This document shows, one piece after another, positions 24,458 to 38,151 of a DNA stretch of 64,000 nt. The DNA comes from Oscarella lobularis (lineage: Eukaryota; Porifera; Homoscleromorpha; Homosclerophorida; Oscarellidae), in NCBI RefSeq assembly GCF_947507565.1, contig NC_089185.1, forward strand, positions 3,155,029 to 3,219,028, in the 5' to 3' direction. A program made the position numbers and the translations under genes. The notes under the pieces were generated by a model, which did not search any database, was not told the DNA's origin, and worked only from the letters and a program-made list of their open reading frames with translations. Numbering within the stretch: the stretch's first letter is position 1; every line of letters begins with the position of its first letter.

Positions 24458-25055
24458 ATTGGAGGTCTCCCTAGTATCATACGGTAGATATTTTAGGTCT
24501 CCTTAGTACCATACGACAGATATTGGAGGTCTCCCTAGTACCATACAGCGGATATTTGAGGTCTCCCTGGTACCATACCGCCGATATTGGAGGTCTCTCT
24601 CGTATCATACGGCAGATATTGGAGGTCTTCCTAGTATTATACGGCAGATATTGGAGGTCTTCCTAGTACCATACGTTATATATTTGAGGTCTCCCTAATA
24701 CCATGCGACAGATATTGGAGGTCTCTCTAGTACCATACGGCAGATATTTGAGGTCTCTCTAATACCATACGGCAGATATATGAGGTCTCCCTAGTATCAT
24801 ACGGCAGATATTTGAGGTCTCCCTAGTACCACACCGTAGATATTTGAGGTCTCCCTAGTACCATACGACAGATTTTGGAGGTCTCCCTAGTACCATACGA
24901 CAGATATTTGAGGTCTCTCTAATACCATACGACAGATATTGGAGGTCTCCCTAGTATTACACGGCAGATTTTTGATTTCTCCCTAGTATCATACGGTAGA
25001 TATTTGAGGTCTCCTTAGTACCATACGGCAGATATTGGAGGTCTTCCTAGTACTA
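24458..25055 (+). repeat. Family E satellite (33-bp monomer)
   Basis: About 18 copies with GATATTGGAGGTCTCCC and TAGTACCATACGGCA blocks. Confidence 0.95.
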
Positions 25056-26289
25056 GGGATCGTGTAGCATGAGCTTCCCTTCCTTTCTTATATAAGGAAG
25101 AGCGTGTAGCATTAGCTTGCCCTTCGTTTCTTAAATAAGGTAAAGCGTGTAGCATGAGCTTGCTCTTCGTTTCTTCTATAAGGTAGAGCGTGTAGCATGA
25201 GCTTGCTCTTCGTTTCTTCTATAAGGTAGAGCGTGTAGCATGAGCAGGCCCTTCCTTTCTTATATAAGGTAAAGCGTGTAGCATGAGCTTGCTATTCGTT
25301 TCTTCTATAAGGCAGAGCGAGTAGCATGAGCAGGCCCTTCCTTTCTTATATAATGTAGAGCGTGTAGCATGAGCACGCCCTTCGTTTCTTATATAAGGTA
25401 GATCGTGTAGCATGAGCACGCCCTTCGTTTCTTATATAAGGTAGGGCGTGTAGCATGAGCTTGCTCTTCGTTTCTTCTATAAGGCAGAGCGAGTAGCATG
25501 AGCAGGCCCTTCCTTTCTTATATAATGTAGAGCGTGTAGCATGAGCACGCCCTTCGTTTCTTATATAAGGTAGATCGTGTAGCATGAGCACGCCCTTCGT
25601 TTCTTATATAAGGTAGGGCGTGTAGCATGAGCTTGCCCTTCGTTTCTTCTATAAGGTAGAGCGTGTAGCTTGAGCAGGCCCTTCCTTTCTTCTATAAGGT
25701 AGAGCGGGTAGCATGAGCAGGCCCTTCTTTTCTTATATAAGGTAGAGCGTGTAGCATGAGCTTGCCCTTCGTTTCTTATATAAGGTAGAACGTGTAGCAT
25801 GAGCAGGCCCTTCGTTTCTTATATAAGGTAGAGCGTGTAGCATGAGCACGCCCTTCGTTTCTTCTATAAGGTAGAGCGTGTAGCATGAGCTTGCCCTTCG
25901 TTTCTTCTATAAGGTAGAGCGTGTAGCTTGAGCAGGCCCTTCCTTTCTTCTATAAGGTAGAGCGGGTAGCATGAGCAGGCCCTTCTTTTCTTATATAAGG
26001 TAGAGCGTGTAGCATGAGCTTGCCCTTCCTTTCTTATATAAGGTAGAGCGTGTAGCATTAGCTTGTCCTTTGTTTCTTAAATGAGGTAAAGCGTGTAGCA
26101 TGAGCTTGCTCTTCGTTTCTTCTATAAGGTAGAGCGTGTAGCATGAGCAGGTCCTTCGTTTCTTATATAACGTAGAGCGTGTAGCATGAGCAGGCCCTTC
26201 GTTTCTTATATAATGTAGAGCGTGTAGCATGAGCAGGCCCTTCGTTTCTTATATAACGTAGAGCGTGTAGCATGAGCACGCACTTCGTA
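25056..26289 (+). repeat. Family F satellite (about 42-bp monomer)
   Basis: About 29 copies with CGTGTAGCATGAGC, GCCCTTCGTTT and CTTATATAAGGTAGAG blocks. Most copies carry the perfect palindrome CTTATATAAG, which includes a TATA-box-like TATATAAG. Four-unit duplications about 175 bp apart are visible at 25270-25600. Confidence 0.95.
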
Positions 26290-29247
26290 GGCTTTCATTT
26301 GAATGTACATGTTTTCATTTGAATCCACAGAGCCGCAAGTAAATGCACAGGCTTTCATTTGAATGCACAGGCTTTCAATTGAATGCACAGGCTTTCATTT
26401 GAATCCACACGCTCTCTATTGAATGCACAGTCTTTCAATTGAATGCACAGGCTTTCATTTGAAAGCACAGGCTTTCATTTGAATTCACAGGCTTTTATTT
26501 GAATGCACAGGCTTTCATTTGAATGCACATGCTTTCATTTGAATGCACAAGCTTTCATTTGAATGCACTGGCTTTCATTTGAATGCACATGCTTTCATTT
26601 GAATGCACAAGCTATTATTTTAATGCACATGCTTTCATTTGAATGCACAGGCTTTTATTTGAATGCACATGCTTTCATTTGAATGCACAAGCATTTATTT
26701 GAATGCACAGGCTTTCATTTGAATGCACATGCTTTCATTTGAATGCACAGGCTTTCATTTGAATGCACATGCTTTCATTTGAATGCACAGGCTTTTTTTG
26801 AATGCACAGGCTTTCATTTGAATGCACAGGCTTTCATTTGAATACACAAGCTTTTATTTGAATGCACATGCTTTCATTTGAATGCACAGGCTTTCATTTG
26901 ATTAAACAGGCTTTCATTTGAATGCACATGCTTTTATTTGAATGCACAGGCTTTCGTTTGAATGCACAGGCTTTCATTTAAACGCACATGCTTTCATTTG
27001 AATGCACAGGCTTTCATTTGAATGCACAGGCTTTCATTTGAATGCACATGCTTTCAATTGAATGCACAGGCTTTCATTTGAATGCACAGGCTTTCATTTG
27101 AATACACAAGCTTTCATTTGAATGCACAGGCTTTCATTTGAATGCACAGGGTCTCAAGTGAGTGCACAGGCTCTCAATTGAATTCAGACGCTTTCATTTG
27201 AATGCACAGGCTTTCTTTTGAATGCACATGCTTACATTTGAATGCACAGGCTTTCATTTGAATGCACAGGCTTTCATTTGAATACACAAGCTTTTATTTG
27301 AAAGCACATGCTTACATTTGAATGCACATGCTTTCATTTGAATGCACAGGCTTTCATTTGAATGCACAGGCTTTCATTTGAATGCACAGGGTCTCAAGTG
27401 AGTGCACCGGCTCTCAATTGAATTCAGACGCTTTCATTTGAATGCACAGGCTTTCATTTGAATTCACAGGCTTTCATTTGAATGCACAGGCTTTCATTTG
27501 AATGCACAGGCTTTCATTTGAATGCACAGGCTTTCATTTGAATGCACAGGCTTTCATTTGAATGCACAAGCTTTTATTTGAATGCACATGCTTGCATTTG
27601 AATGCACAGGCTTTTATTTGAATGCACATGTTTTCATTTGAATTCACATTGCCTCAAGTAAGTGCACAGGCTCTCAATTGAATGCACAGGCTTTCATTTG
27701 AATGCACAGGCTTTCATTTGAATGCACAGGCTTTCATTTGAATGCACAGGCTTTCATTTGAATGCTCAGGCTTTCATTTGAATGCACATGCTTTCATTTG
27801 AATACACAAGCTTTCATTTGAATGCACATGCTTTCATTTGAATGCACAGGCTTTTATTTGAATGCACATGTTTTCATTTGAATCCACAGGGCCTCAAGTA
27901 AGTGCACAGGCTCTCATTTGAATGCACAGGCTTTCATTTGAATGCACAGGCTTTCCTTTGAATGCACAGGCTTTCATTTGAATGCACAGGCTTTCTTTTG
28001 AATGCACAGGCTTTCTTTTGAATGCACATGCTTACATTTGAATGCACAGGCTTTCATTTGAATGCACAGGCTTTCATTTGAATACACAAGCTTTTATTTG
28101 AAAGCACATGCTTACATTTGAATGCACATGCTTTCATTTGAATGCACAGGCTTTCATTTGAATGCACAGGCTTTCATTTGAATGCACAGGGTCTCAAGTG
28201 AGTGCACCGGCTCTCAATTGAATTCAGACGCTTTCATTTGAATGCACAGGCTTTCATTTGAATGCACAGGCTTTCATTTGAATGCACAGGCTTTCATTTG
28301 AATGCACAGGCTTTCATTTGAATGCACAGGCTTTCATTTGAATGCACAGGCTTTCATTTGAATGCACAAGCTTTTATTTGAATGCACATGCTTGCATTTG
28401 AATGCACAGGCTTTTATTTGAATGCACATGTTTTCATTTGAATTCACATTGCCTCAAGTAAGTGCACAGGCTCTCAATTGAATGCACAGGCTTTCATTTG
28501 AATGCACAGGCTTTCATTTGAATGCACAGGCTTTCATTTGAATGCACAGGCTTTCATTTGAATGCTCAGGCTTTCATTTGAATGCACATGCTTTCATTTG
28601 AATACACAAGCTTTCATTTGAATGCACATGCTTTCATTTGAATGCACAGGCTTTTATTTGAATGCACATGTTTTCATTTGAATCCACAGGGCCTCAAGTA
28701 AGTGCACAGGCTCTCATTTGAATGCACAGGCTTTCATTTGAATGCACAGGCTTTCCTTTGAATGCACAGGCTTTCATTTGAATGCACAGGCTTTCTTTTG
28801 AATGCACAGGCTTTCATTTGAATGCACAGGCTTTCATTTGAATGCTCAGGCTTTCATTTGAATGCACAGGCTTTCATTTGAATACACAAGCTTTCATTTG
28901 AATGCACATGCTTTCATTTGAATGCACAGGCTTTCATTTGATTGCACAGGCTTTCATTTGAATGCACAGGCTTTCATTTGAATGCACAGGCTTTCATTTG
29001 AATGCACAGGTCTTCATTTGAATGCACAGGCTTTCATTTGAATGCTCAGGCTTTCATTTGAATGCACAGGCTTTCATTTGAATGCACAGGCTTTCATTTG
29101 AATGCACAGGCTTTCATTTGAATGCACAGGCTTTCATTTGATTGCACAGGCTTTCATTTGAATGCACTCGCTTTCATTTGAATGCACAGGCTTTCATTTG
29201 GATGCACAGGCTTTCATTTGAATGCACACTCTCTCAATTGAATGCAG
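26290..29247 (+). repeat. Family G satellite (20-bp monomer)
   Basis: About 148 copies of AATGCACAGGCTTTCATTTG. About 27180-28000 is repeated at exactly +800 bp (40 monomers), shown by the rare GTCTCAAGTGAGTGCACC variant at 27391 and 28191 and by other shared variants. Confidence 0.97.
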
Positions 29248-29249
29248 TG

Positions 29250-29590
29250 TGAAATCTTTGTTTTCAATACTTGTTTTGACGTCACATCTATAATCCACCA
29301 TAGTCACGTGCGTACGTTAGCGCGCTTGACTCGTTTGTTACGAATGAATGGAAAATGGCTCAAAACGAGGGATTCGAAGCTTGAGCGACGTCAAAAGAGT
29401 GAAAGAGGCGAGTTTTGAGTAGTTTAGAACCCGTTCGACCTTTCGCAATGGCGCGAAACGATCGAAATCGAGGCGTCGTGTGGCCAAGGTGCGACGCGCA
29501 CTGCGAAATGCTCTGGAATCGTTTCGTTTCGACGCAGAATCATGTGTTCGGAACGCTACGAAGCGTTTAGCTGCATTCCGTGGCGTTTTT
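29250..29590 (+). promoter_or_regulatory. Promoter/first-exon-like module, copy 1
   Basis: In order: TGACGTCAC (29277-29285), GTCACGTGCGT with E-box CACGTG (29303-29313), TTAGCGCGC, then ATGAATGGAAAATGGCTC and GAGCGACGTCAAAAG. It aligns along its length with 57774-58118 and, more weakly, with 52850-53010. The position of the splice donor seen in the other copies is GCGAGT here. The right side is cut by palindromic GAATAAATGC repeats. Function is inferred from motif order and conservation between copies. Confidence 0.55.
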
Positions 29591-29697
29591 CTGAATAAAT
29601 GCCGCATTTATTCTGAATAATTCTGCATTTATTCTGAATATTTGCTGCATTTATTCTGAATAAATGCTGCATTTATTCTGAATAAATGCTGCATGAA
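29588..29697 (+). repeat. GAATAAATGC/GCATTTATTC palindromic repeat
   Basis: Four to five tandem units in which GAATAAATGC is followed after one base by its exact complement GCATTTATTC. A related GCGGCATTTATTCGG repeat lies at 55464-55545. Confidence 0.9.
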
Positions 29698-29894
29698 TTC
29701 TCAATTAATTCGCATTCGCCTTCGCCTTCGCATTCGCCTTCGCATTCGCCTTTGAATTCGCATTCGCCTTCGAATTTGCATTTGCATTCGATTTCGAATT
29801 CGAATTTGCCTTCGAATTCGCATTCGCATTCGCCTTCGAATTCAAACTCGAATTCGCCTTCGAATTCAAATTCGCCTTCAAATTCGAATTATTA
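29698..29894 (+). repeat. Hexamer repeat TTCGCC/TTCGCA/TTCGAA
   Basis: A degenerate six-base repeat bridging the promoter-like module and family A. Confidence 0.9.
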
Positions 29895-31418
29895 GGAAAG
29901 ACCCGTTGGCTAACCCCCTGTAATTTTGCTGTAATTTATTACAGGAAAGACCCGTTAGCTAACCCCCTGTAATTTCGCTGTAATTTATTATCAGGATAGA
30001 CCCGTTGTCTAGCCCCTGTAATTTCGCTGTAATTTATTCCAGGAGAGACCCGTTGGCTAGCCCCCTGTAATTTGGCTGTAACTTTTTACAGGAGAGACCC
30101 GTTGGCTAGCCCCCTGTAAGTTGGCTGTAATTTATTCCAGGAGAGACCCGTTGACTAACCCCCTGTAATTTCGCTGTAGTTTATTACAGGAGAGACCCGT
30201 TGGCTAGCCCCCTGTAAATTCGCTGTAATTTATTACAGGAGATACCCGTTTGCTAACCCCCTGTAATTTCGCGGTAATTTATTACAGGAGAGACGCGTTG
30301 GCTAACCCCCTGTAATTTCGCTGTAATTTATTACAGAAAAGACCCGTTGGCTAGCCCCTGTAAATTCGCTGTAATTTATTACATGAGAGACCCGTTGGCT
30401 AGCCCCCTGTAACTTCGCTGTAATTTATTGCAGGAGAAACCCGTTGGCTAACCCCCTGTAAATTCGCTGTAATTTATTACAGGAGATACCCGTTTACTAA
30501 CCCCCTGTAAATTCGCTGTAATTTATTACAGGAGAGACCCTTTGGCTAGCCCCAGTAATTTCGCTGTAATTTATTACAGGAGAGATCCGTTTACTAACCC
30601 CCTGTAAATTCGCTGTAATTTATTACAGGAGAGACCCGTTGGCTAGCCCCTGTAATTTCGCTGTAATTTATTACAGGAGAGACCCGTTTGCTAGCCTCTT
30701 TAATTTGGCTGTAATTTATTACAGGAGAGACCCGTTTACTAACCCCCTGTAAATTCGCTGTCATTTATTACAGGAGAGACCCTTTGGCTAGCCCCAGTAA
30801 TTTCGCTGTAATTTATTACAGGAGAGACCCGTTTGCTAACCCCCTGTAATTTCGCTGCAATTTATTACAGGAGAGATCCGTTTACTAACCCCCTGTAAAT
30901 TCGCTGTAATTTATTACAGGAGAGACCCGTTGGCTAGCCCCTGTAATTTCGCTGTAGTTTATTACAGGAGAGACCCGTTGGCTAGCCTCTTTAATTTGGC
31001 TGTAATTTATTACAGGAGAGACCCGTTGGCTAACCCCCTGTTAATTCGCTGTAATTTATTACAGGAGAGACCCGTTGGCTAACCCCCTGTAATTTCGCTG
31101 TAATTTATTACAGGAGAGACCCGTTGGCTAGCCTCCTGTAATTTCGCTGTAGTTTATTACAGGAGAGACCCGTTTGCTAACCCCCTGTAATTTCGCTGTA
31201 GTTTATTACAGGAGAGACCCTTTGGCTAGCCCCTGTAATTTCGCTGTAATTTATTACAGGAGAGACCCTTTGGCTCGCCCCTGTACTTTCGCTGTAGTTT
31301 ATTACAGGAGAGACCCGTTGGCTAACCCCCTGTAATTTCGCTGTAGTTTATTACAGGAGAGACCCTTTGGCTAGCCCCTGTAATTTCGCTGTAATTTATT
31401 ACAGGAGAGACCCGTTGG
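29895..31418 (+). repeat. Family A satellite, block 2
   Basis: About 31 copies of the 48-bp monomer. It joins family H at ACCCGTTGGGTCCTCAAC. Confidence 0.95.
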
Positions 31419-34177
31419 GTCCTCAACTTTATCTTCAATGCCTTAGAATCGAAGTTTAGGCCCTCAACTTTATCTTTAGCTCCTTAGAATCAAAGTTTAA
31501 GCCCTTAACTTTATCTTCAGAACCTTAAACTCGAAGTTTATGCCCTCAACTTTATCTTCAGGGCCTTAGAATCAATTTTTAGGCCCTCAACTTATCTTCA
31601 GGTCCCTAGAATCAAAGTTTAGGCCCTCAACTTTATCTTCATGTCCTTAGAATCAGAGTTTAGGCCCCCAACTTTATCTTCAGGTCCTTAGAATCAGAGT
31701 TTTGACCCTGAACGTTAACTTCAGACCGTTAGAATCAAAGTTTAGACCTTCAACTTTATCTTCAGGTCCTTAGAATCAGAGTTGTGGCTCTGAACTTTAA
31801 CTTCAGACCCTTAGAATCAAAGTTTGGGCCTTCAAATTTCTCTTCAGGGCCTTAGAATCAAAGTTTTGGCCTTCAACTTTATCTTCAGGGCCTTAGAATC
31901 AAAGTCTCGTCCCTCAAGTTTATCTTCAGGGCCTTAGAATCAGAGTTTAGGCCCTCAACTTTATCTTCAGGCCCTTAGAATCAAAGTCTAGGCCCTCAAC
32001 TTTATCTTCAGGCCCTTAGAATAAAAGTTTAGGCCCTCAACTTTATCTTCAGGTCCTTAGAATCAAAATTTAGTCTCTCAACTTTATCTTAAGGTCCTTA
32101 GAATCGGAGTTTAGGACCTCAACTTTATCTTCAGGGCCTTAGAATCAAAGTTTAGGCCCTCAACTTTATCTTCAGGTCCTTAGAATCAAAGTTTAGTCTC
32201 TCAACTTTATCTTCAGGTCCTTAGAATCGGAGTTTAGGCCCTCAACTTTATCTTCAGGCCCTTAGAATCAAAGTTTAGGCGTTCAACTTTATCTTCAGGG
32301 CCTTAGAATCAAAGTTTAGGCCTTCAACTTTATCTTCAGGTCCTTAGAATCAAAGTTTAGGCCCTCAACTTTATCTTTAAGCTCTTAGAATCAAAGTTTA
32401 GGCCCTCAACTTTATCTTCAGGTCCTTAGAATCAGAGTTTTGGCCATGACCTTTAGAATCAATGTTTGGGCCTTCAACTTTATCTTCAGGGTCTTAGAAT
32501 TAGAGTTTAGGCCCTCAACTTTATCTTCAGGGCCTTAGAATCAGAGCTTAGGCCCTCAACTTTATCTTCAGGTCCTTAGAATCAAAGTTTAGGCCCTCAA
32601 CTTTATCTTCAGGCTCTTAGAATCAAAGTTTCGGCCTTCAACTTTATCTTCAGGGTCTTAGAATTAGAGTTTAGGCCCTCAACTTTATCTTCATGTCCTT
32701 AGAATCAAACTCTAGGCCCTCAACTTTATCTTCAGGTCCTTAGAATCATAGTTTTGGTTCTGAACTTTAACTTCATACCCTTAGAATCAAAGTTTGGGCC
32801 TTCAAATTTCTCTTCAGGGCCTTAGAATCAAAGTTTTGGCCTTCAACTTTAACTTCAAGGCCTTAGAATCAAAGTCTAGGCTCTCAACTTTATCTTCAGG
32901 CCCTTAGAATCAAAGTCTAGGACCTCAACTTTATCTTCAGGCCCTTAGAATCAAAGTTCAGGCGTTCAACTTTATCTTCAGGGCCTTAGAATCAAAGTTT
33001 AGGCCCTCAACTTTATCTTCAGGTCCTTAGAATCAAAGTTTAGTCTCTCAACTTTATCTTCAGGTCCTTAGAATCAAAGTTTAGGCCCTCAACTTTAACT
33101 TCAGACCCTTAGAATCAAAGTTTGGGCCTTCAAATTTATCTTCATGTCCTTAGAATCAAAGTCTAGGCCCTCAACTTTATCTTCAGGGCCTTAGAATCGG
33201 AGTTTAGGCCCTCAACTTTAACTTCAGGTCCTTAGAATCAAATTTTAGGCCCTCAACTTCATCTTCAGGTCCCTAGAATCAAAGTTTTGGCCTTCAACTT
33301 TATCTTCAGGGCCTTAGAATCAAAGTCCAGGCCCTCAACTTTATCTTCAGGGCCTTAGAATCAGAGTTTATTCCCTCAACTTTATCTTCAGGTCCTTAGA
33401 ATCAAAGTTTAGTCTCTCAACTTTATCTTCAGGTCTCTAGAATCGGAGTTTAGGCCCTCAACTTTATTTTCAGGCCCTTAGAATCAAAGTTTAGGCGTTC
33501 AACTTTATCTTCAGGGCCTTAGAATCAAAGTTTAGGCCCTCAACTTTATCTTCAGGTCCTTAGAATCAAAGTTTAGTCTCTCAACTTTATCTTCAGGTCC
33601 TTAGAATCAAAGTTTAGTCTCTCAACTTTATCTTCAGGTCCTTAGAATCGGAGTTTAGGCCCTCAACTTTATCTTCAGGCCCTTAGAATCAAAGTTTAGG
33701 CGTTCAACTTTATCTTCAGGGCCTTAGAATCAAAGTTTAGGCCCTCAACTTTATCTTCAGGGCCTTAGAATCAAAGTTTAGGCCCTCAACTTTATCTTCA
33801 GGTCCTTAGAATCAAAGTTTAGTCTCTCAACTTTATCTTCAGGTCCTTAGAATCAAAGTTTAGTCTCTCAACTTTATCTTCAGGTCCTTAGAATCGGAGT
33901 TTAGGCCCTCAACTTTATCTTCAGGCCCTTAGAATCAAAGTTTAGGCGTTCAACTTTATCTTCAGGGCCTTAGAATCAAAGTTTAGGCCCTCAACTTTAT
34001 CTTCAGGTCCTTAGAATCAAAGTTTAGGCCCTCAACTTTATCTTCAGGTCCTTCGAATCAAAGTCTAGGCCCTCAACTTTATCTTCAGGGCCTTAGAATC
34101 AGAGTTTAGGCCTTCAACTTTAACTTCAGGTCCTTAGAATCAAAATTTAGGCTCTCAACTTTATCTTCAGGGCCTTA
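31419..34177 (+). repeat. Family H satellite, block 1 (41-bp monomer)
   Basis: About 67 copies with AACTTTATCTTCAGGTCC and TTAGAATCAAAGTTTAGGCC blocks. It aligns throughout with family B. Confidence 0.95.
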
Positions 34178-35048
34178 GCTAGCCCGTGTAAGTTCGGTGT
34201 AATTTATTACAGGAGAGACCCGTTGGCTAACCCCCTGTAATTTCGCTTTAATTTATTACAGAAGAGACCCGTTGGCTAGCGCCTTTAAATTCGCTGTAAT
34301 TTATTACATGAGAGACCCGTTGGCTATCCCCTGTAAGTTCGCTGTAATTTATTACAGGAGAGACTTGTTTGCTAACCCCCTGTAATTTCGCTGTAATTTA
34401 TTACAGGAGAGACCCGTTGGCTAACCTCCTGTAATTTTGCTGTAATTTATTACAGGAGAGACCCGTTGGCTAACCCCCTGTAAATTCGCTGTCATTTATT
34501 ACAGGAGATACCCGTTTGCTAACCTCCTGTAAATTCGCTGTAATTTATTACAGGAGAGACCCTTTGGCTAGCCCCAGTAATTTCGCTGTAATTTATTACA
34601 GGAGAGACCCGTTTACTAACCCCCAGTAAATTCGCTGTAATTTATTACAGGAGAGACCCGTTGGCTAGCCCCTGTAATTTCGCTGTAGTTTATTACAGGA
34701 AAGACCCGTTGGCTAGCCTCTTTAATTTGTCTGTAATTTATTACAGGAGAGACCCGTTGGCTAACCCCCTGTAATTTCGCTGTAATTTATTACAGGAGAG
34801 ACCCTTTGGCCAGCCCCTGTACTTTCGCTGTAGTTTATTACAGGAGAGACCCGTTGGCTAACCCTCTGTAATTTCGCTGTAGTTTATTACAGGAGAGACC
34901 CTTTGGCTAGCCCCTGTTATTTCGCTGTAATTTATTACAGGAGAGACCCTTTGGCTAGCCCCTGTAGTTTCGCTCTAATTTATTACAGGAGAGACCCTTT
35001 GGCTAACCCCTGTAATTTCGCTGTAATTTATTACAGGAGAGACCCGTT
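34178..35048 (+). repeat. Family A satellite, block 3
   Basis: About 18 monomers. The block is repeated at +2089 bp (block 4) and again in blocks 5 and 6. Confidence 0.95.
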
Positions 35049-36266
35049 TGGCCCTCAACTTTATCTTCAATGCCTTAGAATCGAAGTTTATGCCCTCAAA
35101 TTTATCATCAGGGCCTTAGAATCAGAGTTTAGGCCCTCAACTTTATCTTCAGGCTCTTTGAATCAAAGTTGAGGCCATCAACTTTATCTTCAGGTCCTTA
35201 GAATCAAAGTCTAGGCCCTCAACTTTATCTTCAGGTGCTTAGAATCAGAGTTTTGGCCCTGAACTTTAACTTCAGGCCCTTAGAATCAAAATGTAGGCCC
35301 TCAACTTCATCTTCAGGTCCCTAGAATCAAAGTTTAGGCCTTCAACTTTATCTTCAGGTCCTTAGAATCAAAGTTTAGGCTCTCAACTTTATCTTCAGGC
35401 CCTTAGAATCATAGTTTAGGCGTTCAACTTTATTTTCAGGACCTTAGAATCAAAGTTGAGTCTCTCAACTTTATCTTCAGGTCCTTAGAATCAAAGTTTA
35501 GTCTCTCAACTTTATCTTCAGGTCTCTAGAATCGGAGTTTAGGCCCTCAACTTTATTTTCAGGCCCTTAGAATCAAAGTTTAGGCGTTCAACTTTATCTT
35601 CAGGGCCTTAGAATCAAAGTTTAGGCCCTCAACTTTATCTTCAGGTCCTTAGAATCAAAGTTTAGTCTCTCAACTTTATCTTCAGGTCCTTAGAATCAAA
35701 GTTTAGTCTCTCAACTTTATCTTCAAGTCCTTAGAATCGGAGTTTAGGCCCTCAACTTTATCTTCAGGCCCTTAGAATCAAAGTTTAGGCGTTCAACTTT
35801 ATCTTCAGGGCCTTAGAATCAAAGTTTAGGCCCTCAACTTTATCTTCAGGGCCTTAGAATCAAAGTTTAGGCCCTCAACTTTATCTTCAGGTCCTTAGAA
35901 TCAAAGTTTAGTCTCTCAACTTTATCTTCAGGTCCTTAGAATCAAAGTTTAGTCTCTCAACTTTATCTTCAGGTCCTTAGAATCGGAGTTTAGGCCCTCA
36001 ACTTTATCTTCAGGCCCTTAGAATCAAAGTTTAGGCGTTCAACTTTATCTTCAGGGCCTTAGAATCAAAGTTTAGGCCCTCAACTTTATCTTCAGGTCCT
36101 TAGAATCAAAGTTTAGGCCCTCAACTTTATCTTCAGGTCCTTCGAATCAAAGTCTAGGCCCTCAACTTTATCTTCAGGGCCTTAGAATCAGAGTTTAGGC
36201 CTTCAACTTTAACTTCAGGTCCTTAGAATCAAAATTTAGGCTCTCAACTTTATCTTCAGGGCCTTA
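35049..36266 (+). repeat. Family H satellite, block 2
   Basis: About 30 monomers. 35400-36266 recurs at exactly +5040 with isolated substitutions (for example at 35726 versus 40766). Confidence 0.95.
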
Positions 36267-37137
36267 GCTAGCCCGTGTAAGTTCGGTGTAATTTATTACA
36301 GGAGAGACCCGTTGGCTAACCCCCTGTAATTTCGCTTTAATTTATTACAGAAGAGACCCGTTGGCTAGCGCCTTTAAATTCGCTGTAATTTATTACATGA
36401 GAGACCCGTTGGCTATCCCCTGTAAGTTCGCTGTAATTTATTACAGGAGAGACTTGTTTGCTAACCCCCTGTAATTTCGCTGTAATTTATTACAGGAGAG
36501 ACCCGTTGGCTAACCTCCTGTAATTTTGCTGTAATTTATTACAGGAGAGACCCGTTGGCTAACCCCCTGTAAATTCGCTGTCATTTATTACAGGAGATAC
36601 CCGTTTGCTAACCTCCTGTAAATTCGCTGTAATTTATTACAGGAGAGACCCTTTGGCTAGCCCCAGTAATTTCGCTGTAATTTATTACAGGAGAGACCCG
36701 TTTACTAACCCCCAGTAAATTCGCTGTAATTTATTACAGGAGAGACCCGTTGGCTAGCCCCTGTAATTTCGCTGTAGTTTATTACAGGAAAGACCCGTTG
36801 GCTAGCCTCTTTAATTTGTCTGTAATTTATTACAGGAGAGACCCGTTGGCTAACCCCCTGTAATTTCGCTGTAATTTATTACAGGAGAGACCCTTTGGCC
36901 AGCCCCTGTACTTTCGCTGTAGTTTATTACAGGAGAGACCCGTTGGCTAACCCTCTGTAATTTCGCTGTAGTTTATTACAGGAGAGACCCTTTGGCTAGC
37001 CCCTGTTATTTCGCTGTAATTTATTACAGGAGAGACCCTTTGGCTAGCCCCTGTAGTTTCGCTCTAATTTATTACAGGAGAGACCCTTTGGCTAACCCCT
37101 GTAATTTCGCTGTAATTTATTACAGGAGAGACCCGTT
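36267..37137 (+). repeat. Family A satellite, block 4
   Basis: Copy of block 3 at +2089 bp and of block 6 at -5040 bp; I see no differences over the stretches compared. Confidence 0.95.
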
Positions 37138-38151
37138 TGGCCCTCAACTTTATCTTCAATGCCTTAGAATCGAAGTTTATGCCCTCAAATTTATCATCAG
37201 GGCCTTAGAATCAGAGTTTAGGCCCTCAACTTTATCTTCAGGCTCTTTGAATCAAAGTTGAGGCCATCAACTTTATCTTCAGGTCCTTAGAATCAAAGTC
37301 TAGGCCCTCAACTTTATCTTCAGGTGCTTAGAATCAGAGTTTTGGCCCTGAACTTTAACTTCAGGCCCTTAGAATCAAAATGTAGGCCCTCAACTTCATC
37401 TTCAGGTCCCTAGAATCAAAGTTTAGGCCTTCAACTTTATCTTCAGGTCCTTAGAATCAAAGTTTAGTCTCTCAACTTTATCTTCAGGTTCTTAGAATCG
37501 GAGTTTAGGCTCTCAACTTTATCTTCAGGCCCTTAGAATCATAGTTTAGGCGTTCAACTTTATTTTCAGGACCTTAGAATCAAAGTTGAGTCTCTCAACT
37601 TTATCTTCAGGTCCATAGAATCAGAATTTTGGCCCTGAACTTTAACTTCAGACACTTAGAATCAAAGTTTGGGCCTTCAAATTTCTCTTCAGGGCCTTAG
37701 AATCAAAGTTTAGGCCTTCAACTTTATCTTCAGGGCCTTAGAATCAAAGTCTAGGCCCTCAACTTTATCTTCAGGGCCTTAGAATCAGAGTTTAGGCCCT
37801 CAACTTTATCTTCAGATCCTTAGAATCAAAATTTAGGCCCTCAACTTCATCTTCAGGTCCCTAGAATCAAAGTTTAGGCCCTCAACTTTATCTTCAGGTG
37901 CTTAGAATCAAAGTTTAGTCTCTCAACTTTATCTTCAGGTCCTTAGAATCAAAGTTTAGTCTCTCAACTTTATCTTCATGTCCTTAGAATCAGAGTTTTG
38001 GCCATGACCTTTATCTTCAGGCCCTTAGAATCAATGTTTGGGCCTTCAACTTTATCTACAGGGTCTTAGAATCATAGTTTAGGCCCTCAACTTTATCTTC
38101 AGGTCCTTAGAATGAAAGTTTAGGACCTCAACTTTATCTTCAGGGCCTTAG
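37138..38151 (+). repeat. Family H satellite, block 3
   Basis: About 25 monomers, matching block 5 at +5040 bp. Confidence 0.95.

Noticed and set aside
22131-24506. 791- and 499-codon Val/Ala/Cys/Ser frames and a 365-codon Tyr-Asn-Gly frame
   Set aside because: Same artefact of the 9-bp M2 array; frames simply translate the unit variants.
24458-29247. CRISPR-like appearance of regularly spaced repeats
   Set aside because: No unique spacers between units; these are head-to-tail satellites in a eukaryotic subtelomere.
29338-29607. Minus-strand basic frame conserved with 57865-58185
   Set aside because: Both strands of this module are open and the DNA itself is nearly identical, so conservation of the frame is not evidence of coding.
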